Part shown: positions 39,595 through 50,800 of the stretch, piece by piece | Position numbering within the stretch: the first letter of the stretch is position 1 | Layout of the letters: the number at the start of each line of letters is the position of its first letter | Origin: Blasia pusilla | Lineage: Eukaryota > Marchantiophyta > Marchantiopsida > Blasiales | Length of the DNA stretch: 64,000 nucleotides | Assembly: GCA_050084515.1 (NCBI GenBank) | Contig: CM114275.1 | Location: 1,922,001 to 1,986,000, forward strand | Reading direction: 5' to 3' | Program-made: the position numbers and the translations under genes | Notes under the pieces: model-generated | What the model saw: only the letters and a program-made list of their open reading frames with translations | Told to the model about the DNA's origin: nothing | Databases searched by the model: none

Positions 39595-40290
39595 GGAAGC
39601 AGAAGGTTGCGCATCACTTGGAACCCGTCGGCATCGGACGGGTTGCACGCTTCTGCTAAACATTGTCGAAGCGAGCAACCCGTCGCTCTTCGACGACTTG
39701 CTGAAATACCGCTCCTTCTTGCTCGAAGATGCCAGAGGCGTGCAAACCGTCTGTTCCCGACGAGTTCCGCGGGTGCCTCGCCTTTGAGCCCAAAGACGGC
39801 GAGGCGTGCAACCCGTCGCCGTCAACGGGGTTGCGCAAAGCGTCGCGCTTGTGGTGCGCCCGGCCGGACTCGGCGACTTGCACGGGAAGCCATCGTTCCT
39901 AACCCTTGATGAGGGAAGCGTGCAACCCATCAGTCTCCGACGGATTGCCCAAAATACGCCCCGTTCCCGTCCCAAACACGGCGGAGGCGCGCAACATGTC
40001 GGGTCTCGACGGCTTGCGCGGTACCTCGCGTTGTTTTCCAAAGACGACGGAGGCGCTCAACCTGTCGGTCTCCGACGGGTTGCTCGCGGACGTGGCGACG
40101 TTCGCAGGATGGAAGAGGCGCGCAACATGTCGGTCTCCGACGGGTTGCGCGGGTAGGTCGCGTTCTTTTCCGAAGACGACGTAGGCGCTCATCCCGTCGG
40201 GCTCCGACGGGTTGCTCGCGCACATGGCGACGTACGCAGGATGGCGGAGCCGTGCAACCTGTCGGACTCTGACGGGTTGCGATTTTTCAC
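39595..40290. repeat. Palindrome tandem array (~66-nt period) between divergent genes, copy 1
   Basis: About eleven units start near 39,621, 39,675, 39,742, 39,808, 39,870, 39,920, 39,990, 40,057, 40,122, 40,189 and 40,254. Each unit carries GCAACCCGTCGG, a 3-nt centre and CCGACGGGTTGC, or a variant, followed by a GC-rich linker such as CGCGGGTACCTCGCGTTG. The array sits between the transposase start (39,378) and the methyltransferase-gene start (40,652), so it occupies the shared promoter region. It could bind transposase or transcription factors, or form cruciforms (inference). Confidence 0.88.
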
Positions 40291-41837
40291 GTCCGAACTT
40301 CCGTAACATTCGGCACGTCGCCGTCGAAAGGACGACGGGACCCAACGGTCAGCCCAATGGCTAGAAAAGTATAAATAGGGCAGAAGTCGCTCATTTCCGG
40401 TTTCTCATTTCGCGATCTTCATTCCTCACTCCTCACTCTCCCGCGCACCAGCTAATCAGATATGAAGGGGCATTTCACGCGGCGACACATCGCGAGTCGA
40501 TAGGAGGGAACGAGAGCGAGACGGTTCGACCGAGCGATATCGGGACGATTCGAGCTAACCATCAAGGCGAGACGAGCTCCCATCTCGACATCAGCAAGGC
40601 GACTGATCAAAGGATTTGTCGTGGGCATAGGCGGAGGCATTTCCGGCAAAAATGACGAGGAAAAAAACACAAGCCAACAAGTCTGGGAGCTTCACTCCCA
40701 AGTCCATTAGGACTCCTGCGCCTCGTTCGGCGAATGAAATTAGGCAGCAGGAAATCGAGGAGCGGGAAAGGGAAGCGGAGATGCACAACCAAGTGCTTCT
40801 GGCGAGACGTGTTCAAGCGGCGCTAGATAAACAGAACGAAGAGGCCGAGACGTCGCAGGCCTTGAAGAAAAGGATCGCCGACGAAAAGAGAGAAAAGAAG
40901 CGTCTGGACGCGTCGGTGAGGAGGGCGGAATTGGCTAAAGCGAGGCGAGAAACAGCGATAGCCATTGACGATAGCCCAGCCCGTCCAACCGCAAGTGTTG
41001 AGATGCGGTAAATGTCCCCCATGAAGTCCGGGGACACAATCAACATAGTGGAAACAACACCAGTTCAAATCGATGACGACGAGGTCATGAGGACCGCCAG
41101 CGTGGAGATGGTGGACATGGCGGAAGAAGCCGGAGAGCGGTCATTCTCGACTCCAAGCCCGGCGGAGGACATCGACCTCTATCGGATTGACGAGTTCCCG
41201 ATCGATTTGCGGCCCTGTCTCGCACAAGTTAGTGGTCAAGAAACCGACTCCATTTTCGAGCGGGTAAGAGAGGTTATGGGTTTTTTTAATTATGTGAATT
41301 GCAATTCATTGGGATTTCAGTGTAGCTTATTCTTCTTGTCCCGGTTCTGACAAGTGGTAAAGAAGATGGCACTCATGGAGGGCCACAACGCCCCGAGGAT
41401 TCCACTCTGCCGATTAAGGACAATGGAATACGTCCACGAAATACAGTCCGACGAGGACATCGCAAAGCTAAAACAATCGACGGCGACATCATCCTACGTG
41501 GACAATTTTCCTCCCTTCTATGTTCAGCCATACGATGAGCATGGAACCCAAGCTCTGGTTATCGAGGAGGACTTGGAAAATCTTGACACATTCTGGAGGA
41601 TGCGAGACCAGGACTTCAGAAGGCAAGTTGAGGGCACGGAATTCAGCTGGATGAGGAATCTGCATTTCTTCATCGGGATGGAAATCACAGTTCATGGCGT
41701 GGACCAAGTTTGTGGAGGAGCGCCCCAACTCATTGGAGGCACATTTCTGCGTGAAGGCAGTGGTCCTTCACCCATACCCTCATCACATGGCGACGGTGGA
41801 GATGGCAATGCATGCCATGAACACGTAAGTATCTTTA

Positions 41838-42290
41838 ACACTTTTGCAACTCGTCGGACTCCGACGAGTTGCTCGATTGATGAATGGGTTAGGTTTGTTT
41901 AGGCAGAAAGCAACTCGTCGGACTCCGACGGATTGCTTTCTGCAGTCACTCGAGCAACCGGTCGGAGTCCGACGAGTTGCATTCTTAAAAAAACAACCTC
42001 ACAAGGCGGCCTATCGAGCAACCCGTCGGACTCTGACGGTTTGCTTTGGGCCAACAACTAGTTAAATCTGTGTTCAATCATAAAAGTCGTCAAAGTCCGA
42101 CAAGTTGCAATCTCAAAAAAACATCCAAAAAAGCGTGCAGTCCAACAACCCGTCGGAGTCCGACGAGTTGCTTACCTGGCATTAGCAAATCTGAATGCAA
42201 CCCGTCGGACTCCGACGGGTTGCATCATTTAGGTTGTTGCTAGAATCCGACCCTGAGCTGTGACGACCCGTCGGAGTTCGACGGGTTGCA
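41838..42290. repeat. Palindrome cluster in intron 2 of the methyltransferase-like gene (copy 1)
   Basis: Seven or eight inverted pairs occur in 450 nt. The best is 42,195-42,225, a 31-nt palindrome with 15-nt perfect arms (ATGCAACCCGTCGGA) around a single C. The cluster lies between the GTAAGT donor at 41,825 and the acceptor before 42,334. Variants mostly differ by C/T or G/A at CpG positions (CCCGTC, CTCGTC, CCTGTC). Confidence 0.9.
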
Positions 42291-44424
42291 GGAACCCATG
42301 TAATTTCCTGACGAGTTGAGTTTGGATGTGCAGGATTGTATCGGAGGGGAATGTCACCCACCATTGGATCCAGGACTGCGATCGGGTGAGGAAGGTGCTT
42401 ACAACGCACCCGAGAGAGTACAGGGGGTTCTTGGGCGATGCCCTTGTCAATCAGATGCTTGCAAAGGGTGCTCAGATTAAGAAGAAAACTTGGGCAAACA
42501 AGTTTATTTCTCAAGATGCAACCGTAACCATCCTTTGCTGGTCGAAGATACAAGCCGCGAAGAAAAGCGCGCTGACCGAGTGGAGCGGAGGGAGAAGGTA
42601 TTTGCGTCTGGCGCACAAATTCATCAAGCTCTGTATTTGCCGCAACGAAATACACGGGCGAGCAAGATGCGATACATCAACATTCTCAACCCGAACTTGG
42701 TCGGGGTTCTACAAGGAGCTCAAGGCGATTATCAAGCGTCGGCGGAAGAGGGATGAAGATCCGCATGGTTGGATTGGGGAGAAAGTGTCATTTGGATCGC
42801 GTGCATCGCTTTTGCGTTATCCGGGATTAGCGAGTTCGGGAGGATACGACGGATGAAAATCAGTCTCGAGGGCTCGAGAGGCCTAGAAGAGGGCGGCACA
42901 CCATCCTCCGGTGTGTCCGATCCGATGATCTCGCATTAGCTACGCGAATGGTCGTTCGGGGACGCGTTGCGGGTAATCGGGAAGTCCGTCCGATGATCGC
43001 AGCGGGCTCGAAGATTAGAGCCCATTTTGCCGGAAGCAAACCTTGAAAGTTCTGCAGATTACGAGGTTTGGCTCGACGACATCCGGGACAAGCCAACCAA
43101 GAACCATGGATTCAAGACCATGTTCAAGGTTTGCGTCCTCCCTCGATGTGAGCTTGATGAAGAAGTAGAGGGTAACAAACGGGATCAAGCGAAGAAGAAG
43201 CGAGATCTCTGAGGAGGAGACGGCCGATAATGTTCGACTAAAAGCTGCCCAACGGATGGTATTCAGGTACCTCGTCCAGTGTAAGAACGCAGGTACGTGG
43301 GGAAAAATACCGGTAGCCTTGAAATTGTGGGCTTCGCCGCCGGATGCAGAGACATTCTCCATGTACGACGTGGAGATGGGTTAGCACATGTCGGATTGGG
43401 AGGTGGAGAATTGCCCCATTTGGCTCGACTTCAACGACCCTGAAGACATCACGGATAAGGACTTACGAGTGCTTCATGATGAAGTGGCCTCAGGACAAGA
43501 CGACATCCCCAATTTCGTCCATCCTGAAGACTTCTTCGGAGGAGATGCAGAAGAGCAGGCCCACGAGAGAGTTGAGTTGGCTTCCAAGGTCCAGACAGCC
43601 AAAGACATATCCACAGCGGGTCTCAAAGGCAAGGCGAGGGGAGGGAAAAATTCAGAGGCCGAGACGTCCCAAAGAGAGCCTGAAGATGAGAGGCCAGAGG
43701 CGGAATCGTCCGGACGAGCGAGGAGAGAGGGTCGGACCAGGTCCTCGGCGAAGAAAACGCCACGAATCCGAGGTCAGAAACCCCGACAAGCCGTCCCGGA
43801 CTAGGAGAAGCGGAAGCAAGAGGTGCCGGGTTGTCCCAAGGAGAATACTGACCCATCATCCTTGGGAAGACACAGACAAACAACGACTTCGGACAAAGCG
43901 TCCTCCTTGATTCACCTCTTTCTTTGGATGAGCCGAAACGACTTGATTCTCAGCGTCGACAACCGCCATTGAAAAATTGACAACGCGTTGGGATGGAAGC
44001 TCCAACGAAACGGGCACGCTGCCTGGACGGTGAATGGAGTGGTGGAAGAGGTTGCGGTGGATCTCTTGATCGCCGATCTGCCCTCGGGGTTGCGACTTTG
44101 GGGCGAAAATCCGGCGGACAAGGTACCTGAGTGGAATTTGCCGCTCACTTATGACCCGCTTGCACTTTTGTTCTCCTTTGCATACGCCTATCTCGAGAGA
44201 CAGGGCGCTTGGTGTTGATTTGGAGGGAGCGAGGATGAGCTCTTCAACCTCCAGTGCGTCAAGAGGTCGCTAAAGTGGAGGACGGCACAATCATGGATCA
44301 TAAAAAATGAGTACCCACTCCGATCCGCAACGAGTCAGATTTGGGTAAGGCTCAATTCTTGTACAATAATTTCAATTTTCTTATAATGATGTGTAGAATG
44401 AGAGTCAGTCTGGGTTTTTTTTGT

Positions 44425-44830
44425 CCGTGAGCAACCCGTCGCCTTCCGACGGGTTGCTCACGGACAAAAACCCATGCTCGGCTGAGAGCAGCCCATGCTC
44501 GGCTGAGAGCAACCCGTCTGTTTCCGACGGGTTGCATCTTTCCCACATACAAAGGGAAAACCGCGGTGTACCTGCAACCCGTTGGAACCCGACGGGTTGC
44601 AGTTGATTTTGGTTTTTGGATGCAACCCGTCTAATAGTGACGGGTTGCTATCAGACGGGTTGCTCTCAGGCGAGCATGGGCTGGTCTAGGCGAGCAACCC
44701 GTCGCCTTCCGACGGGTTGCATCCGAAAACCAAAATCAACTTGGAAAACCCAAAAGCAACTGCAACTCGTCGGGTTCCGACGGGTGGGTCCGGGACAAAA
44801 CAACCCGTCGGACTCGGCGAGTTGATCAAA
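44425..44830. repeat. Palindrome cluster in the last intron of the methyltransferase-like gene (copy 1)
   Basis: About eight copies of the palindrome lie between the donor at 44,345 and the last coding exon. The arms stay constant (GCAACCCGTC and GACGGGTTGC) while the central bases vary (GCCTTCC, TGTTTCC, GGAACCC, TAATAGT). The centre changes while arm complementarity is kept. Confidence 0.88.
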
Positions 44831-45399
44831 GTCGATTATTGAAAATCTTCTCAAGGCGACTTCTTTAGTTTCGACATTGTTTCGTCTTTGATTCTGGATG
44901 GACCACTCCCACGTGTCGCTTCGTTCGCCCGAGCACAATTTCCAGGTGTTCAAGATCCAGGATCCTGTGGATCCATGCTCGAGATGGGGCTGACTTAGAT
45001 AGTTTGTACAATTCCCGGAATTTACATGCAAGACATACCCGCTCGAGGAGGAAGGAAAAGTCGCCAACCCTGATGGAAACGCTCATCGAGCTCTGCTCAA
45101 GGCCGGATGACTTGGTGTTTGACTTAGTGGGCCTTTCAGGGGCGAGTATCAGAGGCGCCTGGCAGAGTGGCAGGAACATTCTCTGCCTCGAGGGAAGGCA
45201 AGAATTGTTTGACCTTTGCAAGGAGGCAAAGGCAGAATACGAAAGGCTCGTTGGGGCGTACAACTCTCCACCGAAGGTGAGAGCTCCAGTTCCAGAGCCA
45301 CCCTTGGTAGTGACTCCATCGTCACTTCCAACGATTCCCAAAATCAGGAGGGCAAGGCCGAAAGTGATTTTGCAAGAGCTCTCGGACGATGACGAGTGA

Positions 45400-47100
45400 G
45401 TTCAAAGAACTCAACGACCTAGCTTGACTGCAGCGTTTGGAGTAGGGAGTTTTTTGATAATTTGGCAAAAGATTTCATAGAATAGATCATATGTACAGTT
45501 CCGAGCTTTATTCGGATGATATAAAGCAGAAGATTTTTTCGATCGATGGTGGTGCTTGTAAATGTTTGCTGATCATTTTGTCTTTTCGAATGTGATCGTC
45601 TATGTACTCCACGGTCTTCTACTTTTCAACCCTTCGGATTTCTCCTGCTTGCAATTTTCACTTTATGACCACTGCAACCCGTTGGATTTATCTTCCTTGC
45701 AACTTTTCGCTTTTTGACCACTGGACCCTTTTTACCACCTCCAGGCAACCTGTCTGATTCGAAAGGTTGCTCGATCGGACCTTTCGGATCGAAGCGTCTT
45801 GCGGGCTTCTTCCTGGCGCCTTCCCTCAACTCGTAAAAGCGGCGAGGCTTTTTTCTTCTCAGACGTGTTGGATTCCTTCTACCTATGCGGTTGCCATAGT
45901 GGTATTACCGTGGGACGGAGCGGATATTGATCTTTGGATGGGTGTCACATTGCGAGCGTACAAGGTATCTTGCCGAGGAAGGCGGTGGGACTCGAGACAG
46001 TTACATGGGACCGTTATGGTGTACCTAGGGGGGGCCAAGGCTCGGTCGCCAATATTTTTGATCCCCGTCTACAACCGGCCGGAGGAGCCACTTGAATCCC
46101 ATGACATTCCTTTGTGCATCAATGAGGAGAATTAGGAGTAAATTTGTAGATGACGAGGTGAAGAAATCATAGACTAGGTGAAATGTACATTTCGAGGTTC
46201 CTTCGAGAGGTAATAAAGGACGAGATTTTTTCAAGCCATAATGGTGTTTGTAAAAGTTTTCTGGAATATGTTTTTGGACTTGTGGATTGTGTTCTTTTAG
46301 CTACTCGAATTGCATTGCAACCCGTATGATTCGACTTTTTGCTTTTTGCCCACTGCAACTTTTTAACCATTTCCAGGCAACCTCTCGGATTCCGACAAGT
46401 TGACTGCTTGAGTGATGGGACTCTATCCCGGTGAGACCAACTTCAGACGCATTGTGGCGGGCTTCTTGACTTTTGGCTCGTTCCCCTTCATTCGTCCAAC
46501 CAGTTGTAGGCTTCTTTTCTTGTCTAAGATGTGCAAGATTCCTACTACCTGTCGGATTGCCATTTCAGATTCCCAACCCGTTAGATCGTCGTGGGTGCAG
46601 GGTGGAAGAAAATCACTTCTAAAAATCTTTCGTTTCTTATGATGAGCTTTCTTACGGGTTGGGAGGGGTGCAGCTTCTCGGTTTCTGAGCCTTAGGATCT
46701 TATTTTTTCACATTTCAGAAAGTTGGTCTTGAGGAGACACCATTCATAACCGACAGAAAGTTGGTTATGGGGCAATTTAGGGGAGGCCATGATGCAGGCA
46801 ACAATCCCTGCAAAAAGAGAGGTACCCATCCGGGTGGTCCTCCAACAAAAATACCAAGGGCACTGCTTTTTGTTGACCGAGACAGGGAATGTTAAGAAAC
46901 TTAGGCTCACATGGAGAGTGATGGAAAAATGTTTAGGATGGTCTTATGATGTCTCCTTTTTTCTCGCCCCCAGGAAAGAGGAGGTTTTTTTAGGGCCAAA
47001 TGTGGACCACTACCTACTCTCTTCTAAAGATTTCCTGAATTTGAAAGCAAACAAAAATTTCAAATATGTTAAAAAGTTTTGAAGAGAGGAGGCCGATTTG
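45400..47100. other. 3' region of Mutator-like copy 1 with an internal duplication
   Basis: After the methyltransferase-like stop, 45,470-45,905 is imperfectly repeated at 46,190-46,565. Shared landmarks include GCAACCCGT, TTTGACCACTG/TTGCCCACTG and CACCTCCAGGCAACCTGTC/CATTTCCAGGCAACCTCTC. Open frames at 45,767-46,135 and 46,789-47,082 (plus) have no recognised domain; the second, with LRLTWRVMEKCLGWSYDV, could be a remnant exon. The region ends in the right terminal repeat. Confidence 0.5.
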
Positions 47101-47182
47101 GCCCTTTTTTTTTAAGAGAGACTCTCCTCTCTTCCTCTCTTCCTCTCCTCTCTTACTCTCTCATGCCAGAATACCAGCCCCC

Positions 47183-47191
47183 ATAATTGGG
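47183..47191. repeat. Right 9-bp target site duplication of copy 1
   Basis: ATAATTGGG, identical to 35,008-35,016 on the other side of the element. Confidence 0.85.
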
Positions 47192-47881
47192 CAACATACA
47201 ATTATGGGATAGCTTATGTTTTTTTGTTCAAATTCAAAGGGAATTAATGGGCATCTTAGACATTACCCGTATAGTGGGATATTCAGAGATATGCTTTCTT
47301 TTAGATTATGGATTGGTGAATCAATTTGTGATTCTTATGAGGGGAAAGTGGGTATATCTTCATTTTGATGATTACATTGTTACAAAATGGCTTTGTATGT
47401 CTTAAGAAAGATATCATTGTTCATGAAAATAAAAAAGTATCTAAATGTGACTCCACAACCATGTGAGTAATTCACGAGTCACTAGGAGAGGCGCGGTAAG
47501 AGGAGATGAGAGAGGAGAAAGGAGAGAGGAAACTACCTTCAACCGAAAGAGATACTTGTGATTTGAAGAGAGTTTCCGTTGGGTTGAAAAGAGGAAACTT
47601 TTTGTGTGAATTTGTTCGCACTTTTTTTGTCAGTGCTTACGCACTCCCACAATTTTTTTTTCCTCTTCCATATTTTGGCCACCCATCTAAATCCGACGGG
47701 TTCCAATGTGCACAAAATTTAAAAAACTGAAAAATCATTGGAATCATAAATTTGGAACAAGTCAATTTTTCCATCCAAGGTTTGGAGAAAATCTATCATT
47801 TTCCCCTGGCTCAATAGAGTTCAAGCTCAAAGTGAAGGTTCTCACAAATGAAAGTACAATCTAAGACCTCATTTGGCATCC

Positions 47882-50800
47882 TCAAAGTGGTTTGTTTAAA
47901 ATACTTCGCACTTCTTTGAGGGACAGAATTGGTTGGTGGATTCCTACTCCTACCTCCAACTCTCTTAAAACTACAACCAACACATAGTACATGTGCTTAC
48001 AAGGGAAATTCCTTTTCCCACTCGCCTCTCTTTGGACAAAGTCATCATAGAAACATGTGTGAAAGCAACAGATGTGCACCATATACATCCTTGTGACACT
48101 TGAATTTACAGTGTTGTTCCTGACCCAATACATCCTTTCCTATTCCATTGCCACTTTGAATATATTTTGTGGCGATGATTTCCATATTTGCCTCCAAAGC
48201 TGATGCAATTCGCTTTGCTCTCTCCACCGTTGGCCTACACATTATGTTTCTCTTCACCCTATTTCTAGACTCAAACAGAAATAGTGGATTGAGATCAACC
48301 ACCTTCTCTGGGTACATGTTGACATCAATCTTGGGTTGAATACGAAATGCAAAGGTCTCTGTAATGCGAACATGCTCCGAACTTCCTCCGATTACGAGTC
48401 TGAAATTGACACTTGTAAGATTGTCTACTTTGTCTTCAGTGCAATTCGTACCTACGACAAGGGGCCAAATCGTGGGGGTATCCTGGAGCTCCAATGGCAG
48501 CCGATTAAGACTTTCGGCTGAATAAGTACTTCAATTGATCCCTGTTCCTTGTGAAACGATCAAAGATTTTGATTCCCCAAAATCCAAAAAGTGGTCGCCT
48601 AGTCCTTGTACAATAATTAAGGAAAGTGCCGCATGCTCTGCTTATGCCATTAGATCCTTCCCTACAAGTGGGTCCACGTCCAGGGTTGCTCTAAGATATA
48701 TGCAACCTTTTGAGGTTGCAATACATCTCAATGACCGGAATCCCATACTGTTAAACTACCCCAGAGACCGGATGTTGCCAACTTCCAGCAACGGAGGGCT
48801 TTTGAAATAAAACAAAAGATTTTGGAGAAGTTACTTCTACTCGGATTTGGGAGCAATCCGGGGTCTCCGAATACCTAGGCGGCGAAATTTTTCATCCGAA
48901 TCAATTACTAGGTTCGTTCCTCAATGTTGCCTCTTCACTTGCCTGAAGTCAAGATACTTATATGGTCTCCACGAGTCTCGCTCAGACTGCTCTACCATCA
49001 TCTGTATGGAACATCTTGAAACACGCCCACGAATATCCCCACCAATATGGATATCTTGCTCGAGGGGAGTTCTTGCTATGCAACGATTGAAGGCTTCCAT
49101 ATAGAGTTTCTCATCACCATATCTCACAGCCGCCCTGACATAGAGCTCGTAAATCAAAGGCCCCTTTCCTTTTGTTATGCCTTTTTTGAGGAAGATATGG
49201 GATGCTGCAGAGTGTAGCATTGCTCTTGCCTAGTCTTGTTGGCATGCCTCCACAAGTGAAATTCTTTGGCATGCTTGTAACGACCTCCAAGAGGAATGAA
49301 CACTTTATGCTCCACTTGTGGTGGGACAGAGGGCATTTTCATGAATGTTCAATCCCTACAATGACGGCAATGTGATAAGGGAACAAAAATAGCTCTAGAA
49401 AAAGCAATGTGTCGGAACCAGATGAGTTGCAAGTCAGAGGTATCCAATGAATGACAGTGGAACTTGTCGGTTTCGAACGTGTTGAAATACCCAGGAACCA
49501 CATAGTGTAACCCTTCGGATTCAGACTGGTTGCAAGTAACTTTGGCAACTCCGGGCTGGAAGATCCAAGTGCAAGTCATTGGAATCCAACGGGTCGCACA
49601 TGGACTTTCCAGCCTCTAACTTGAAACGGGTTACAATTCAGAGGCATCCGTGGAATGTCCCATGAACCTCTTACTCCAACCCTGTACCCAAGAATCTGCT
49701 TCTGCAACCCGTCGGAATCGGATGGGCTGAGAGAAGCAGGTTGGTCCACTCTCGAAAATCCTTGTGCAACCTATCGGATTCCGTTGGCTTGCAAGAAGTG
49801 TCCACACACAAATATTTGCAACTATTGGGATTTGACGCGTTCCAGTTAACTTGCACTCATGCAACGTGTCTGGATGCGAGGAGTTGGAGACAAACGAAAC
49901 TTGTTTGAATGCGAGGAGTCGCACACAAACGGAACTTGTCAGAATCTGACGGGTTGTAGAACGAGTTAACTCGCAACCTTGTCATGATCCTGATCGAACT
50001 ATTTGCAGGCCTTGTATTCATACAACTTGCAACCCGTCGGGATTCGACAGGTTGCACACTCATGCAACTAGTCGGGTTCAAGCGGGTTGCACAAACATTC
50101 CTTATGCGTCATGTCGCGCTCCGACAGGTGTGAGACTTATGCAACCTGTCGAGTTCCGACAGGTTGCACAAACATTCTTGATGCAACTTGTCCGTTTCTG
50201 ACGGTTTGCACACTTAGGAAACCCGTCGCATCCGACAGATTGCTTGGTTTTTGCGGTTTGAAATCCCAATAGTGCCCACGCTTCTCAACTTGAGCTGCAA
50301 CTTTTCAAACAATTATGATCATAAGCTCGAAAGGATGAAATATTGAACTCACATGCCGCATGAAGTTTCCCCATTATCTCATTCGTACACTCCACCAATT
50401 GAGATAAGAGCACAAATCTTTGTACTTCCCCTCAATCGCATGCTTTCTCCACCACCCATGAATTTCTTCTTGGCACTCCATGGTCTGTTTCAAGGTTTTG
50501 CTGTCCTTACAGCATTAGAGTAGAGTGACATGCTCTGTTCTCTTATTCTCCTTGATGCAATATTTTGGTGTACCAAGTCACAGACTGTTGCCAATGGAAA
50601 GCATCTGACCTTTCCCTCTCTAGTTGAACCTCTCCACACTAGAACACTTCCCTGATAACAATCCATCCAGGTTGTGCATTGTCTGCCATGAACCATAAAT
50701 TTCGGGAGGTGGCCTTTTGTTTTCTTTCGCCACCTCCAATAAGAGTAACCAACACATCTTCAAACTGCCAACGTCTTGTGCTTTTACCTCACAGACAAAT

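Larger units (their letters stand above)
40652..45399 (+). pseudogene. Multi-exon gene ending in a beta-class DNA amino-methyltransferase-like domain (copy 1)
   Basis: Exon 1 starts at ATG 40,652 and encodes a Glu/Lys/Arg-rich, probably coiled-coil region (NEIRQQEIEEREREAE). It has an in-frame TAA at 41,009-41,011 where copy 2 has a sense codon, and ends at a GTAAG donor at 41,263. Later exons include ~41,356-41,824 and 42,334 onward, then 43,027-43,803. The C-terminal part has VDLLIADLPSGL (44,066-44,101), resembling the catalytic motif IV (D/S-P-P-Y type), then AYLERQGAWC and FGGSEDELF. A GTAAG donor at 44,344 follows. The last exon ends with KSPTLMETLIELCSRP, DLVFDLVGLSGA and GRNILCLEG, resembling motif I (DPFxGSGT). 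Motif IV before motif I is the beta-class order of N4-cytosine/N6-adenine methyltransferases. The second Pro of the catalytic motif is displaced (D-L-P-S), and stops and frame changes make this copy inactive. The first 800 residues match nothing I know. Confidence 0.62.
35017..47182. mobile_element. 12.2-kb Mutator-like element, copy 1
   Basis: It is bounded by identical 9-bp duplications (ATAATTGGG). The left end begins GAGGTGCGGTAAGAGGAGAG. The right end in reverse complement begins GGGGGCTGGTATTC and continues TAAGAGAGGAGAGGAAGAG, so the termini are imperfect purine-rich inverted repeats. Inside are a minus-strand SWIM-type transposase gene (39,378 to ~35,417) and a plus-strand methyltransferase-like gene (40,652-45,399), transcribed divergently from a 1.27-kb spacer with a palindrome array. 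It is paralogous along most of its length to 47,488-57,043. Both genes carry disruptive changes, so this copy is probably non-autonomous now. Confidence 0.85.

Noticed and set aside
39595-40290. CRISPR array
   Set aside because: Regularly spaced palindromic repeats superficially fit, but repeats are variable, linkers are themselves related, there are no cas genes, and the context is a plant transposon.
42195-42225. Rho-independent terminators
   Set aside because: The GC-rich hairpins are not followed by consistent T runs and the setting is nuclear eukaryotic DNA within introns.
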